A stretch of DNA of 64,000 bases, from NCBI RefSeq assembly GCF_028453695.1, contig NC_135782.1, positions 2,108,001 through 2,172,000 of the forward strand, in the 5' to 3' direction. Made by a program: the position numbers and the translations under genes. Each line of letters starts with the position of its first letter. Positions within the stretch are counted from its first letter, which is position 1. The stretch comes from Augochlora pura. Lineage: Eukaryota; Arthropoda; Insecta; Hymenoptera; Halictidae. This document shows positions 1-13,460 of the stretch, in pieces. Under the pieces are notes generated by a model. That model did not search any database and was not told the origin of the DNA. It saw only the letters and a list, made by a program, of their open reading frames with translations.

Positions 1-1906
1 CAACTTATAATCTATGATCAGGCACATGTTGATTTCCTGTCGCGTTAACGAGGGTCATTCGCCTTCTATTTTTTTGTTTGCTTTTTTTATGAAAATACAT
101 ATTTCAGTTAAAATGAACTAATTAAATGTAAAAAACATACATAGAATGCTTAATTTACAAACATAAAGATATGGAATCAAACTTAACTATAAAATGTACA
201 AATTTTTTTTGATAACCACATGTTCATATAAATAACGTTGTCATTGGCTCGAGAGAAGAATTTAATCAGGGATGTTTAACCAAATAGTAATTTACTGACT
301 GTAAGAGAAAAGCAAACGACAATAGATCATAACTTTGTATTATGGAACATCTATAACAAAAGCTAAGCAAAAAGATAAATTTGCGATACGCGGTATGTTA
401 TAATGCAACAATGGAATAGTTTCTATTTGTTTCTATGACATTTGAATAACACAAAAATTATAACATTTAGGGCCGTATCAATAAAGAACAGTGTATGCTT
501 CTTCTCTCTCTTCCTTCCTTTCTTACAAACACACGCGCGCGCACGCACTCGCTCACTCACTTCTTTTCTTTTGAATAGAAAAATCAAACGTTTATCCCAA
601 TTATATGGGACTGGTGTAAAAGCTTTAGTTGTCGATAGAATTTTACTTATACAGCCCATCACCATAATTAGGAAACGTTACCTACACTCGCATCATTATA
701 TACAATTTGTGGGATTCTAATGAAGAGAATATCTTTTTAAACAAAAGATCAACTATGTATTCTTTATTTTTTTCTCTTTTATCTGTCAAAAGATTGTCTT
801 CCAAGATCAAATTCTGTCAATATAGCTATATCAGTTTATCCGACAACTATGCTATACTTATACCTTTTTTTCTTATGAAACATTATTATATATCTTGTAA
901 ATACAAATTTAATTAATGGAAGTTCCACTAGAGACAGAATTTGACCATATCGTAACGAAGACAGTTATACTAGATTGTTTCTTTCCCATGTTACTGACAG
1001 GAAATATTGAACTGTTAATTTGGCTGTTCAGATGTAATTTGATTAATAGTAAATTGACATTTTCTTCTTCCTATAATAGTTTTCTTCTTTCTTTACCATT
1101 ACAAGGCAGGCGTGTGGAGTACTATTGACAAATATTAATTTCATTTTATTTGTTTGTTTGTTTAATATAAATACATAATGAATTTCTCAATCTTTTTCTA
1201 TTTGTTTGATTCGAAAAATTAAATATATTAGAGTAGCTATAAATTACGAGATACGCCTACATGGTAGTAACATAGAAAAATTTCAGAAGCATTGCGTGAG
1301 TACGATGGCGTTTACACGAAAAACGAAATTCGAAGATTTCCTGGGCCATAATATAGAATCTGTCCCTCGATTTTGTGCTTAACCTTTTTCTAGCCGATAC
1401 TTTTGAAATGGGAAGACAATAAATGGCTGACGACGTAAGCATGTAATACTATACACCCAGGTACAAAAGAAACATATTATATATCTCTAGAAGCAGACCT
1501 AACTGAAATCAGCATTCCACCGTATTTCAGAGATGAGTTTGGCCTCTGAACATAAATATACAAACATGAGCAACTCATGCTAATACTTTTCCACACATTA
1601 TTGCCTCTGAGCGCATTCAGTATCAAGTATTCTGTACGTCACTTGATTTTCATTCATCGTCCGATGTAACGTTCAACGAACCATCCGTTAAAATTCGATC
1701 GAACATCTCATGAAACGGACGTAACGTAAAGTGCCAGACTCTACAATTACTCCATATCTCTCCAGTTACTCTAAAATTCGATTTTCCTTATACAGAATAA
1801 TTGTTTTTCGATACCTAAGAAACTAATAACAAACACATACTTACCTTACCATAGTGAAAAACCAGGCACACTTTGGAGATTCCTGTTCTGATGTACTCAG
1901 TCCTAA
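1..1906. other. WDR48 3' flank, no second gene seen
   Basis: AT-rich DNA downstream of the WDR48 stop (WDR48 is on the minus strand). The proximal part should be WDR48 3' UTR. A minus-strand AATAAA lies at 1145-1150 and other T-rich matches lie further left, so the true transcript end is unclear. A strong minus-strand splice donor (AAG|GTAAGTATG) lies at about 1844, just past the stop. Short open frames at 442-720, 916-1128 and 1257-1442 show no family resemblance. I see no RNA gene. Confidence 0.5.
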
Positions 1907-4900
1907 CTATTTGACAGGCCGGTAATGAAACGTTAAGTCTGCCGAACTCTTCCAAATTAAATGCCTTACCTACGAAACGAACAAACAAAAATTTTATACA
2001 AGAAGTTGATTATTATAACCGTATTAAAAATTGTTTCAATTAAAAGTGAAATGATTATTTGACAATTTACCGTTCTTAAATCCATAGAAAGATCCAAAAC
2101 CTGATCGTTGCATAGGATTTCCACCTTTTCTTCGGCCAGCGAAGAATTATCAGCGTTCGAGTCTGTATTTGTTCTATCCCCTGCCGGAGAACCACCAGAA
2201 ACTGTATTTCCAGTACCAGCTACTGATCCCGAATCACTTCCTGCACCAAGCACCTTGTCACAAACATGCTCCGCCACCTTACGAATTTGTATAAAGTCGT
2301 TGGCGATTAAACGATCCCTTGAAAGATAAAAAAAAACAGACATATGAGAAAACTAGAAGCATGTTTCCTAGTATAAATTATGCTTATGCTAATAGTTATT
2401 TACATACTTCTTCAAACTTTTTACGCCGGATGTGACATGTGGAAGGAGATAAAAAGGTATTTTAATAAATTGTGGAAGATTCTTATCCACAACAATATTG
2501 ACCACCCATGCTGGTACAGTTTCATTTAATAATCCTCCTTCTGTTTCTCCTGCAGCATCTCTAACTAGTAATCTATACAAAGTTTTTCCTCCCACTTCGC
2601 TACAATGGAAGAATACGTTTATATACATATGTATATGTTCAAATTTGGTGAATGATATCTTATCAACTAAAGTATATACCTAAATATAAGAGGTGTGTGA
2701 TTAGGTACTGAAAAGTATGGATTTCCTCCTCTTGTATGTATAGGACCATTACCATCATTACTACTACCTTCATTTTCATCATCGGCATGCAACGGTCTCC
2801 ACCAATGTTCAAGTAAAGCTTGCAACAGAAGATTTCCATAATTCACTGAAATGGGAAATCTTCTTTAAAGGAGAAGTAGAAATAACAACGATCTTATTTC
2901 TGAAAAGAATTTTACCTTTTTGATCGACCGCATCATTTTCAGCGAGGCCTGTTTCTTTTGCAGAGACCCATGCAGAGAAACAGTCGTTTTCGTCTTGGCC
3001 CAAATGAATAGTCAACATCTACAAGAATATGCAAGCATGCAAGATAATCAACTATATGTTACAGTTCTTTTAATTTTAACTGTTCTAACAAATCATAGAA
3101 ATACTTACCCCTGTTTTAAGATCGACATTGAACCAATTCGGAACGTATACCATTTTATTTCTTTTTTTTATTTCCTGTTCAAAGTCTACTTTTCCTAAAT
3201 CTTCAACTTTGCACGCCTTTAAAACATCGTACAAGGCTACACTTTCTTCCGTATCTTTCGTCAAAACGTGTCTACGATCATTTAAAACATGACAATGCCT
3301 TATCGCGGGTCCACCCAATATTCTTTGCGCAGGTTCCGTATTTCGTAATACATCTGGAGTCACTCCAGTAGCAGAGTCGCAGTAATCACCAATTCCCGAG
3401 TCTTGCCAATCTTTTTGACTTATAGTCTATAACAAAATATTATAACGCTAAATTACCCGTATTATTAAAAAAAAAATTCATGTCATACGTAGGAAAGGTT
3501 ATTACCCAATTATTTATAGTCGATTCACTGGTTGCCACCCAAATGCTAGACTGGTCAGGCATCATAACCATCTTTAGTATAGGTGCTTGCTCTTCGCATA
3601 TAACGGTATATCGTTCGGGATAACTTAATTCAGTCATTATAACTCTTTTATCTCTTCCCCCTGATATCACATGGCTGAAGGAATCTGTTGCCTGTAAGAA
3701 TCATATTATGAGTTTAGGGAACATACTAACCTTATGAAATTTATTACACGAAAAAGGAAATGAGAATTACCAATAAAGCCCAAACACCTTCTGTGTGTAC
3801 TCGAAACGTTTGAATACATCTTTGCTGTCCTAACGACCAAAGTTTAATGGTTCCGTCGGAACTTGCCGACAAACATTCGCTTCCATCTCTATTTAATACT
3901 AAAGCTTTTATATTATCCGTGTGGCCACGAAGTTTCATTAATTTATTACAGTGTCTCGGATCCCACACTCTCAAAACCTTTTCAGTGCTTCCGCTTACTA
4001 TAACTGTTCCAGTCTGATTCATGGCAAGACTGTATATTGAATCTTTGTTTCCGCTAAGCGACGATGCTATAAACAACATTGTTAATTAAAAACTAGTAAA
4101 ATTGCGAAAATAAATGATTATTTAATAATCGTATGTTTACTTGTTACTGTGTTGTTGCTAGCTGTAAGGGCAGTTAATGTATTAACATCCCACAGAAAGA
4201 TCAGTTTATCTAAACCTGCACTAGCTACTTGTTCTCTATCTTTAGCATAAGCTAAAGCTTTCACATAGTCCTTGTGTGTTCTTAATGTGGACATGCAAAA
4301 GCCTTTATGCGCGTTCCACACTTTTACTGTTGTATCAGAGCTGGCTGATATTACTGTAAGAAAACAAATTTATTCATTTAAAGCTATTAAAGTATTAGTC
4401 AACTCTTTCCTATGTGGAAGAGTAATTAAAATTAGGTAACTTTAATATAACTAAACAATACATACGATTCTTGCCACCGCAACATAATACTATATCGTTC
4501 ACCCAATCCGTATGATGCTCCATTGATTGACTATATGGGTCCTTCATATTTTTGCAATTCCATATTCTTATAATGCTATCTCTACCTGCAGAATAAAGCC
4601 TATGCAAAGCTGGATCGTATTGTAAGGAGTTGATACCAGCTCTGTGTCTCTTCTCCACTTCGTCTCTTATAACCATGGATACCTTTATCAACAAACAAGT
4701 AGGAAACACTAGAATTAAAATCTTTAAATTATTTTTACATCGAAAGGATAGCTTTCAAGGCCTACGTTATTAGACAGTTTTTACATCTTCTGTCTTACTT
4801 TCTTGTGCAATTGTACTAATTACGATTTATAAACATTCCCAAATAAGATGTACAAGTAAAAGTCTAATGATAACTTTTTTGCAACTCAACTTGAAGAACA

Positions 4901-5139
4901 GTTGATTTGATTCATATGAGAGATAACAACAGACAAAATAAAAAAGAAGTATGAACAGAAAAGGAAGGGAGGAAGAAAGTAAGAAAAATAGGAAGGAAGC
5001 AAGGAAAGAAGGAAGGAAGAATTAAAAGAAAAGAGAAAGACTGGAAGGCGACAAAGTTTGTTAACGAAAATCAAATATTTAGGACATGCACCTGAACTTT
5101 CTTCCGGGCGCTCTGCCCGCCCGTCTTGTGAGCTGCCAT
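1907..5139 (-). CDS. Wdr48: WD repeat-containing protein 48 (UAF1)
   Basis: WDR48/UAF1 binds and activates USP1, USP12 and USP46 deubiquitinases, acting in DNA-damage tolerance and receptor trafficking (family knowledge). Eleven coding exons join in frame: 5139-5092, 4682-4466, 4353-4141, 4066-3771, 3691-3506, 3426-3109, 3018-2916, 2845-2680, 2599-2408, 2317-2071 and 1969-1907. The product is 682 residues, close to the human 677. The start is MAAHKTGG, matching the family N-terminus. WD40 repeats fill roughly residues 20-360, with the motifs GRDSIIRIWN, SASSDTTVKVWN, ASAGLDKLIFLWDV, SGSTEKVLRVWD and SASSDGTIKLWS. The C-terminal half carries the family's DUF3337/SUMO-like region (VYVPNWFNVDLKTG, LLNETVPAWVVNIVVDKN, IPFYLLPH). 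A Gly/Ser/Asn-rich insert lies near residues 600-630. The end is HLIWKSSADLTFHYRPVK. It lies head-to-head with SF1 about 2.0 kb away. Confidence 0.96.
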
Positions 5140-7110
5140 TATACCGCGAACTGTTCCTCGGGCACAATAATGATTGAGGAAAACATTCAGGTCGCACGAT
5201 TATACTGGGGCTCGTCCACGTTGCGACGCGTCGCGACCACACACCAGTTTCATCGTAAATCACTCGCGATCACGAGCTCGTACGAATACTACGTACGGCT
5301 GCGCTTTTGAATCTCGGAAAAAATAAGTCAACGCGCATCACGGTCAGATGTTGAACAGCTGTCAAGCGATTTCTGATGGCGGTTGTACATTCACGCTCAT
5401 AACGAACAAACTACTATAGATATTCGGTACTTGTTTCAATGCCGGTGTCAATACGCTCGAGAACACGTTACACGTACAACGTTACATCACGTTTCTCGAG
5501 CGTCCGACAACCTTCCGACTCCATTGTTATGATTGCGAATAAAATACCGAAATGTATGTCGTTGTTCGGTGTTCAGCTGAAACTTTGTCGCTCCTTTTCG
5601 CCGGTATATAATCGCGTTATCACAGGCTGATTACGATTTCTGTAAGAGAACGCGCGGTCACCACCGCGAATTATGTATATGCGCGAGCCTATGAATTTTC
5701 GAAAGTCGGGTGAAGTTGGTTTGTACATTTCAATAATTCTGTAGTCGATGCTTGTGACCAATAGCCGAACGAGAATTAATGTGTTGTGTCCTGCATCTCG
5801 ATACAATCCACGTGTTTATCGTTTGAGACATGCAACTTGATTTGTTGATTAAAAACTGTCGACCGAAATCGAGAATGCACAATTCACAATTTGCAAATTG
5901 CTTACAAGCGAACATGTAACATAAATAATTAGAATAATGTATCCTTTTTTTATTCTCTAAGATGACGCGCACGTTCCCACCATTTTGCTGCGTGTCCAAT
6001 CCGCTGTGGATCCTGTATCAGCAATGAATCGTCAATCAATCGGAGCAAAGAAAATTTCTATGTAAATCTCCATTAACGGATCAAATTGCGGCCCATTACT
6101 GTACTTAATATGTGTACATAGTAATGGATGTACAGAATTTTGAGGAAAAGTATAATATACGGAGGTTTTGGAACACCCACGGATCATACATATCCAATTC
6201 AAGTACAAAAAATTGTAAGAAACATTGTCATTTCTTCAGGATTCATTAACATTTTGAAATGATACAAGATTAAAAATTTCGTTTAATTCTTCAAATTTCT
6301 GATCTGTGTACGATACACACCTCTATAATAATCTTGTTGTACATCTATATAAGCACATGTATATATATATCCCATCACCTGATACATATCACATCTACAT
6401 TGTACATACTATGCTCGGACTATACCTAGAGCGGCATCTTCCGCACTCCGCTATTGAAATCAGTGCCGCTTTCTCGCGGGCGTTCAATAGACACGTAATC
6501 GTTACGTACACGCATATATACTAAATATATACGTAATATAATCAATGTAACGTATCCAGACTTTTCAGACTGCTGTATTGTAATGTTAAGAGGGTGTTCC
6601 AAAACTCATCGAGGCTCCAACTAAGGAGAATGTTCTCCACTGCTCAGCGTGCATTATTAGCGACAACAGGAATGGAAATTGTTTTGTTCTGATTGGTTGT
6701 TGAGCCAATGCTAAGACAGAATACACTATGGATTGGATGCCCAGTAAAATGGTGGGGATAGAGGCGCTTGTTTAAAGAGGAAGAGGAACATGCAGGAGTG
6801 AGTTGATACTCTATATAATACAGTTACGTATGTGTATACGTAGAAATTTATGTGTACGTATATGTATGTAATTTCAACGAGAAGGACTGCATCCGCCTCC
6901 GGCGTTCCCGTTCTATCTCGTTCCCATGATAGAGGTGAAAGACGAAAGTTGTCGTTGTTCTTTAGGCGAGCTCCGCCATTTTCTTTATTCGAAGTGAACA
7001 TTTCTGTTTCTGATCGTGAGTTAATAGTAAAATAAACGGTGGTGTGCTGGTTAACACGTATATACGCGTGAACGTATTCTTACGTTGCTGGTAGAATCGA
7101 CCCTATCGAC
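5140..7110. promoter_or_regulatory. Divergent WDR48/SF1 intergenic region
   Basis: About 2 kb separates the WDR48 start (-) from the SF1 start (+), so it must hold both 5' UTRs and promoters. The parts nearest each gene are GC- and CpG-richer than the middle, as expected for housekeeping promoters. The segment at 6890-7000, with a GCCATTTT motif, is probably SF1 leader. A 14-bp inverted repeat lies at 6165-6178 and 6592-6605. No further coding sequence was recognised. Confidence 0.5.
6165..6605. repeat. 14-bp inverted repeat pair, possible TE ends
   Basis: GTTTTGGAACACCC at 6165-6178 is the exact reverse complement of GGGTGTTCCAAAAC at 6592-6605. Perfect inverted 14-mers beginning GGGTGTTCCAAAA resemble the terminal repeats of small DNA transposons. 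Their orientation suggests that one element ends at 6178 and another starts at 6592. No transposase frame is present. Confidence 0.35.
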
Positions 7111-8992
7111 ATGAATCAATCACGAAATTTCACGTCACTATTGAACCCGAGCTACTTGCAAAACGCACAACAAAATGCTGCGACTGCAAACGCGGCCGCC
7201 GCTGCAGCGGCTGCAGCTGCCGCGGTCAGCGCTGCGATTGCAAATGGTACTCAGTTAAACGCCAATTCCTCAAATGCAACGACGAACAATGTCAGGAAAC
7301 GCGAAGCGGAAAGTATGCACTGTGCCAATTTATTTCATATACAATATAGGGTATAACAGTATACAGAGTTCATTTAATACATCATCTTTGGCTTTACAAT
7401 CATAGTAGATGTATAAAAAGAAAATCGTCTTAAATTCACGAAAATTGAATTTCTTTAACAAATTTATGATACAGCTCTGATTATTTAAATAGCATTTCTA
7501 TTTATAGCTTTGTTTGTTGTCCATTTAGTAACTGGCAAGTAGAATCATGATGAAGACTTGATGGTGTTTTCAGACATTATCAACTTTCAAAAATTTTGCC
7601 TCAGCTAAAATAGTTCTTGTATCGACTGGTTTTAGCAGTAATCTCTCTCTTAAGATACAAGGATTTTTGCTATAGCACAATGTTCTCAAATATTATAATA
7701 AGGAGGATATAAACTTGATACTAAATAAATATTCATTGTATAAGATGACAATTGTACTCAAATAATTGGGAAATATTTTAGGTGACGGTAAGCAGGAAAA
7801 AGAGACGAAAGAGGAACGTAGGAAGAGGAGGAGAACTAGATGGGGTGGTAGCGAACATGACAAAACATTTATACCTGGCATGCCTACAGTTCTCCCAACA
7901 AACCTGACTCCTGAACAGGAGAAGGCTTACCTCTGTAAGTTTATTTTCTCTTCATTTGCATAGTTGTTGTTTCCATTTAATTACGTTTTTTATATAAATA
8001 TATGTATACGCACATGTATGTATATACATGTTTGTATATATGATTATACATATACAAGCAGGAACTGATATAAGAATCTTGCTTCTGCATATAAGTTTCT
8101 GAAACCAAATTTATAGTACTATGAAAGATGTAAGTATGTATGTATGTATGTTTGTATGTATGTATGTTTGTATGCGTGTATTTCTGAAGTATATAGTTGT
8201 CAGAGGTAATTGACTTTCTTTTGTTTTTCAAATCATTTCAATACATAGTTTATGGCAATAGGAATTGCCAATTTTGCTGAACAAGAACAATGATAGAAAT
8301 TCTTAGCATTGATTAATTGAGCAGATTCTGGCACCTGTTTTCGAATGCAACATTCAATTGAGTATATGCAATAACAAGCATAGAAACTAGAAAAATATAT
8401 TTTTGTACCTTATCGAAAAAGTGTTATAAAAGGAACAAATGTATATATTTTACTGGAACATTTACCTCATGGAAATTGTTAGATATAAGGAACTGTTCTA
8501 CACCTTTGACATATGCTTACATTATAGAATGTATATGGCTATGGCAAATTGGCAATATCTAACTGTTGGGGTTTCCGCCCCCTCTAACCCGTTGGTTTAC
8601 AGTTCAGCTGCAGATCGAGGAAATCAGCAGGAAACTACGCACTGGAGATCTTGGAATTCCACTTAACCCTGAGGAAAGGTTTGAAAGAAACTTACATACC
8701 AAAAATGACCATTACATATCTACAATACCTATCTACTGACCATTCAGCAGCCCATAAATACTGGGGCCTTATGATTTGGCTTCAATACAATTAGTGTGGA
8801 ATACTGATGTCTGTTTGAAAAGATTGGGCTTGATTTAAGCCACCATGCAGCACAGAAGATGAATTTTGATAATATTGGTTTGCCCTAATAAATTTATTTT
8901 ACTAATTCATTTTTTAAACACTGCTGCAAATAGAAATGTTTCTATTGCATTCACGTATGGCACATTGTCTATTACTTAAAACAGCACTAATA

Positions 8993-9025
<33 letters not shown>

Positions 9026-12000
9026 CACGCGCGCGCATATATATGCATATATGTGTGTATATACGAATGTATGCATGCATGCATATCGTACACAGCTGGA
9101 TGTACGGATGTATACATGTGCATATATAAATAAATGATGGCAGTAGCAGTGTTTAATATGCAGTGGGTATTCTAGTCCATATATCTTCTAAATAGTTCTA
9201 TTATTGCACATGTAGGGATATTTGAAGGTGTTCCTATGCAGTCCTATATCATTTAAATTCATAGTAGTACAAATTAGTAGTTTCAATTTAACGATTGAAT
9301 TTAAATAAATATATTTGAAACTGTTCAGTCTTAATAACATAATGGAAACTTGTGCATAGGATGCCTTGAGAGACACTTCTCTTAATCAGGCAGCCGTGAC
9401 TTGCGCGGTACGTTAAATCTTATTGTTTGTTTTGTTAATGGCTACAGGAATATCTGTATCATTAAGGAATTACGATAGACTTTCTCTCCTCTTAATGACA
9501 AGACTAATGAGCAGATTTCAGGAAAATAATGAAATCGATCAGATGATAATTGCTATTATAGGCATAATACTATATAAAGATCAATCTTACGTTACTTTCA
9601 GGTTCGACTTTAACTAGATACACTTATTAATTTCTCTAATAAATTAATTTACTCCAATAGGTTTAACTTTTCTGATTTTAGCTGGAACCATTATTTTATA
9701 TTATTGTGTTTCATTAGTATTATACATCATAGTAAGATATACAAGCTATTATTAACTAACCCAAAAAAATTATTTCCTAATAATCACAGGATCTATCGTA
9801 GCAGCTGACATCATACCGATATCTGCCGTGCACAAACACGCAGTCTTCCAGTGGTTACCTACTACTGATTAGACATATGTAGCAATCCTACAATTAACAA
9901 TATAATTTTTTATTCTTTGTTTTGATACCTCGGCATTGTTGGAAAACATACTTTATACATTCTTCAATCTATAATTTTGGTGTATCGTACAATGAAACAT
10001 TTTTAACTAACAAACGCACATTTGTTAAACTGTAAGAATTTATTATCTTGGATGAACTGGTCTTGCTTCCTTCGAAACTGAAAATTGTGGCACATTGTAC
10101 ATTTGTATATACATACGCCAAATGTATTATTTATTTTTAATTCCATTTCTATTTGATTTATTCGTTACGAAGGATAATAATTGTTTTAGATGTTGCATCG
10201 CAGAATATTCTATTTCCAACATGGTCACAATGTATCTTATTTATAAGAGACAGTATACAATATGTAAATGGAACAAATGATTAAGGCCAAATAACTTTGA
10301 AAAAAAATACACGCACACAGAGAAAATCAAAGCATTGTCCCAATTACCAAGTTTCTGTTAATAATCAGCAGTTCTTTCCTCACTTAATCACACAGTCATA
10401 GTAGGATCAGGTTGCTTGTATGCTAGTATCATCTTGATTCAAACTTTATATCTTAACGTATTCTTTTATTCTTTTGTTTTACAGATCACCATCTCCAGAA
10501 CCAATATACAGTAGTGATGGTAAACGGTTGAACACAAGGGAATATCGTACTAGACGTAAATTGGAAGAAGAACGTCACAATCTTATTCAGAAGATTCTCA
10601 AAATTAATCCCGAGTTTAAACCTCCACCAGATTATAAGTAAGATTAACACGTAAGAAGAATCAACGAAGATTTTTCCGATAATATTGGTTCTCTTGTATT
10701 TTATATCTAGACCGCCGATAATACGAGTACATGACAAAGTAATGATTCCTCAAGAAGAACATCCAGACATTAACTTTGTCGGTCTGCTAATTGGTCCACG
10801 TGGGAATACATTGAAGTGTAAGTAAATGCTATGAATGCATTATACAAACTCCATGCACATCATGATTTATTCTTTGCCTAATACACAGCAATGGAAAAAG
10901 AAACTGGAGCAAAGATTATAATTCGGGGTAAGGGCTCTGTGAAAGAGGGAAAAGTTGGGAGGAAAGATGGACAACCTTTGCCTGGCGAGGATGAACCTCT
11001 GCATGCGTATATTACAGCTAATAATTTAGATGCTGTAAAGAAAGCTGTTGAAAGAGTACGTCACGTTTTGGTTGCATAGCCATTATCGTATTACCCGATT
11101 TTATAAACTAATTATTTCGTTACTTTCAATAGATCCATGAAATTATACGACAAGGTGTAGAAGTACCTGAAGGACAAAATGATTTACGACGTAACCAGCT
11201 TAGAGAGTTGGCTTTATTGAATGGAACATTGCGAGAAAATGATGGACCACGCTGTACTAATTGCGGCGCATCGGATCACAAATCGTGGCTGGTTTGTACC
11301 ATATATTACTTAATCCCTTTATTATACTTTTACAAATGCCTTGACAAAGACACCCGTATTTTATACGTAGTTTAATTTTGATCGTTATAGTGTCCAGATA
11401 AACCGAATGTGACAAACAACATAGTGTGCTCAAGCTGCGGAGGAGCAGGTCATATCGCTCGCGACTGTCGATCTAAAAGACCAGGTCAGGGTGGACCAGC
11501 TGCCGCGGGAATGGGAGGAATGGGACCTGGTGGTGATAAAGCTAAAATTGATGAGGAATACATGTCTCTTATGGCAGAATTGGGCGAGGGTCCACCGCCT
11601 GATAGATCGAAAAGTGGGCAACAACGACAACCAAACCCAAATCCAAATTATCCTGGTCTTTTTGACAGGTAGAAGATTATGTTTGTAAAAAGTAGTAATA
11701 TTCTGAATAGTTAATCTGTACTTTTATCATGTTTCTCAATTTAGACAACAAGCTCCTCGTGCTTTAATGGCGGCACCGGCTCACCCACCTCCGCAAATGA
11801 TGCAAGGCGGACCAATGATGCCACCGCCAGGTATGGCTCCACCACCGTGGAGTCAAGGAGAAGTAAGCAACATGAATGGTATGAACATGCAATGGCAACC
11901 ACCGGTTAGCATGCCCCCGCCACCCGGTGTAATGCAACCGCCACCACCACCGCCGGGCTCTACATCCCAACCGAATATCCCTCCGTTGATGCCCTGGATG

Positions 12001-12300
12001 GCTGGCAATAATCAGCCACCGCCGCCTGGACAAATGCCACCAACACAGATCCCACCTCCTGGAATGGGTATTCCACCCTGGCAACAGGGTCAGCAAGGAC
12101 CAATGCGTCCACCTCCGCCAGGAACAGCTCCGCCGCCAGGATTTCCAGGATGGCAACCGCAACAAATGGGAGGATGGCCGCCGGCGGCACCTGTTCCACC
12201 TCCTCCACAACAACAAACACCAGCTCCACCTGGAATCGATCTCAACACTCTACCTACGCTGTTGGCGCAACCACCGCCACCGCCGCCGCCAACAAGTTAG
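7111..12300 (+). CDS. SF1: Splicing factor 1 / branch-point binding protein
   Basis: SF1/BBP recognises the intron branch point in the early spliceosome together with U2AF (family knowledge). Nine coding exons join in frame: 7111-7312, 7782-7934, 8603-8678, 10485-10637, 10711-10817, 10889-11055, 11133-11291, 11391-11668 and 11745-12300, giving 616 residues. In order: a poly-Ala N-terminus (about residues 28-40); an Arg-rich stretch with RTRWGG and the helix-hairpin domain (LTPEQEKAYL, RKLRTGDLGIPLNPEER); SPSPEP (the conserved phosphorylated SPSP); the KH-QUA2 domain (about 195-305) with INFVGLLIGPRGNTLK and its GxxG loop; two CCHC zinc knuckles (C327-C330-H335-C340 and C352-C355-H360-C365); and a Pro/Gly/Gln/Met-rich tail (about 432-616). 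Codons 1-67 carry the poly-Ala tract. Intron 3 is unusually long (1.8 kb) for this gene. Confidence 0.97.
8131..8180. repeat. (GTAT)n microsatellite in SF1 intron 2
   Basis: Imperfect TATG/TTTG tetranucleotide run inside the intron between SF1 coding exons 2 and 3. Confidence 0.85.
8679..10484 (+). other. SF1 long intron 3
   Basis: This 1.8-kb AT-rich intron separates exon 3 (ends AG) from exon 4 (starts at 10485 after ...TTTTACAG). It contains a TA/CG microsatellite at 8989-9042 and a possible 48-nt cassette exon at 9360-9407. No protein-coding similarity was recognised in the rest. Confidence 0.7.
8989..9042. repeat. (TA)n(CG)n microsatellite
   Basis: Alternating TA run followed by ACACGCGCGCGC and more AT, within SF1 intron 3. 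Confidence 0.9.
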
Positions 12301-12625
12301 TGTAGATCAAATTTCTGTTCATTTAATTAAATCTTCTGCATCCGTACACTAGAGAAATATTATCGACCATGTCAGTAAATGATAGATTGTAACGTTCGCC
12401 AGAAAGTAGTTAATCTTTGAGACGACTCAATCAATTTATTTCTCAATGTATGTTGATCTGGACCATATGATGTGTAGAAAGAAATGACTTTTGGTTCGTA
12501 CTACGCTGTTCAAATGTATCAACTGTATGTTGTGTTCAAAACAGAGAAACAACGGAAATCTATATAGTTTCGGTTACCATTATTTTCAAACTTTTCGTAT
12601 GACGTAAACCTAAAGTTTTCTTATC

Positions 12626-12649
12626 AATATATATATATATATATATATG
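12626..12649. repeat. (TA)n microsatellite
   Basis: Short perfect TA run in the probable SF1 3' UTR. Confidence 0.85.
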
Positions 12650-12903
12650 TAAGTGATAGACGGCAAAAGAGCATTATTATAATGCCCCTCAAACCACGAT
12701 CATTTTTACTTACATAATATTCTAAACATCCTGTATCGTACATTACGACTAGAATATAATTTGTACACTGTATTGTAATGTGCGAGTAGCGTGCACGTAA
12801 TTATGGTATATCTGCGTCGGTGCATTTGTTGCTGTGCACAAGTGTTACTGTTAAACAGTGTTTCGCTTCCGTATATCACCCACCGTATGGGGCGAGGTCG
12901 TAC

Positions 12904-12909
12904 AATAAA
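12904..12909 (+). terminator. SF1 poly(A) signal candidate
   Basis: AATAAA about 600 nt downstream of the SF1 stop, followed by TG/T-rich sequence. It is the first canonical hexamer I see after the stop. Confidence 0.55.
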
Positions 12910-13379
12910 TGTTCAATGAGAAAATGCGTTTTTCTACAAATCCCTGTATTAAAGTTCATACAATTAAAATTTGCAAACGTGTTCTAATCACTTATCTTTT
13001 GGTTTACTTTGATCGTTGAAACGGTGGATAATATAATGAAGTGTTCAATAGTAATGAATTATTTTCTTATGCAAGCGATCAGTTGTCAATTTTATCTATT
13101 ACTTAGGGTTATATTTATCTTAGAATAATTTCTGCAAATGTTTGAAAGCCGATGTGAAATATGTTATGTATTTACCAATTATACCGAACATAAGTATGAT
13201 ATTGCAAACGTCCAAGCGCAATAATTTTTCTTATCATCACTTTACTAAAGAATCCACGCTATGTATTTGGAATATCGCTAGTATTGCGTGTTACGTTTAG
13301 AATACAGGAAGATAGTTTGTGGAATTTTATGATAGCTTGATGTGTTTGTTAACTAAACTATAAAAGTATATGTGTAACA

Positions 13380-13460
13380 GTAGTAGTAGTAGTGTAGTAG
13401 TAGTAGTAGCGGTAATAGTAGAGGGAGAGAGAGAGAGAGAGAGAGAGAATAAATAAATAA

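Noticed and set aside
11764..12216. 150-codon minus-strand frame over the SF1 last exon
   Set aside because: Complement of the Pro/Gly-rich SF1 tail; Trp/Arg-rich composition is a shadow effect.
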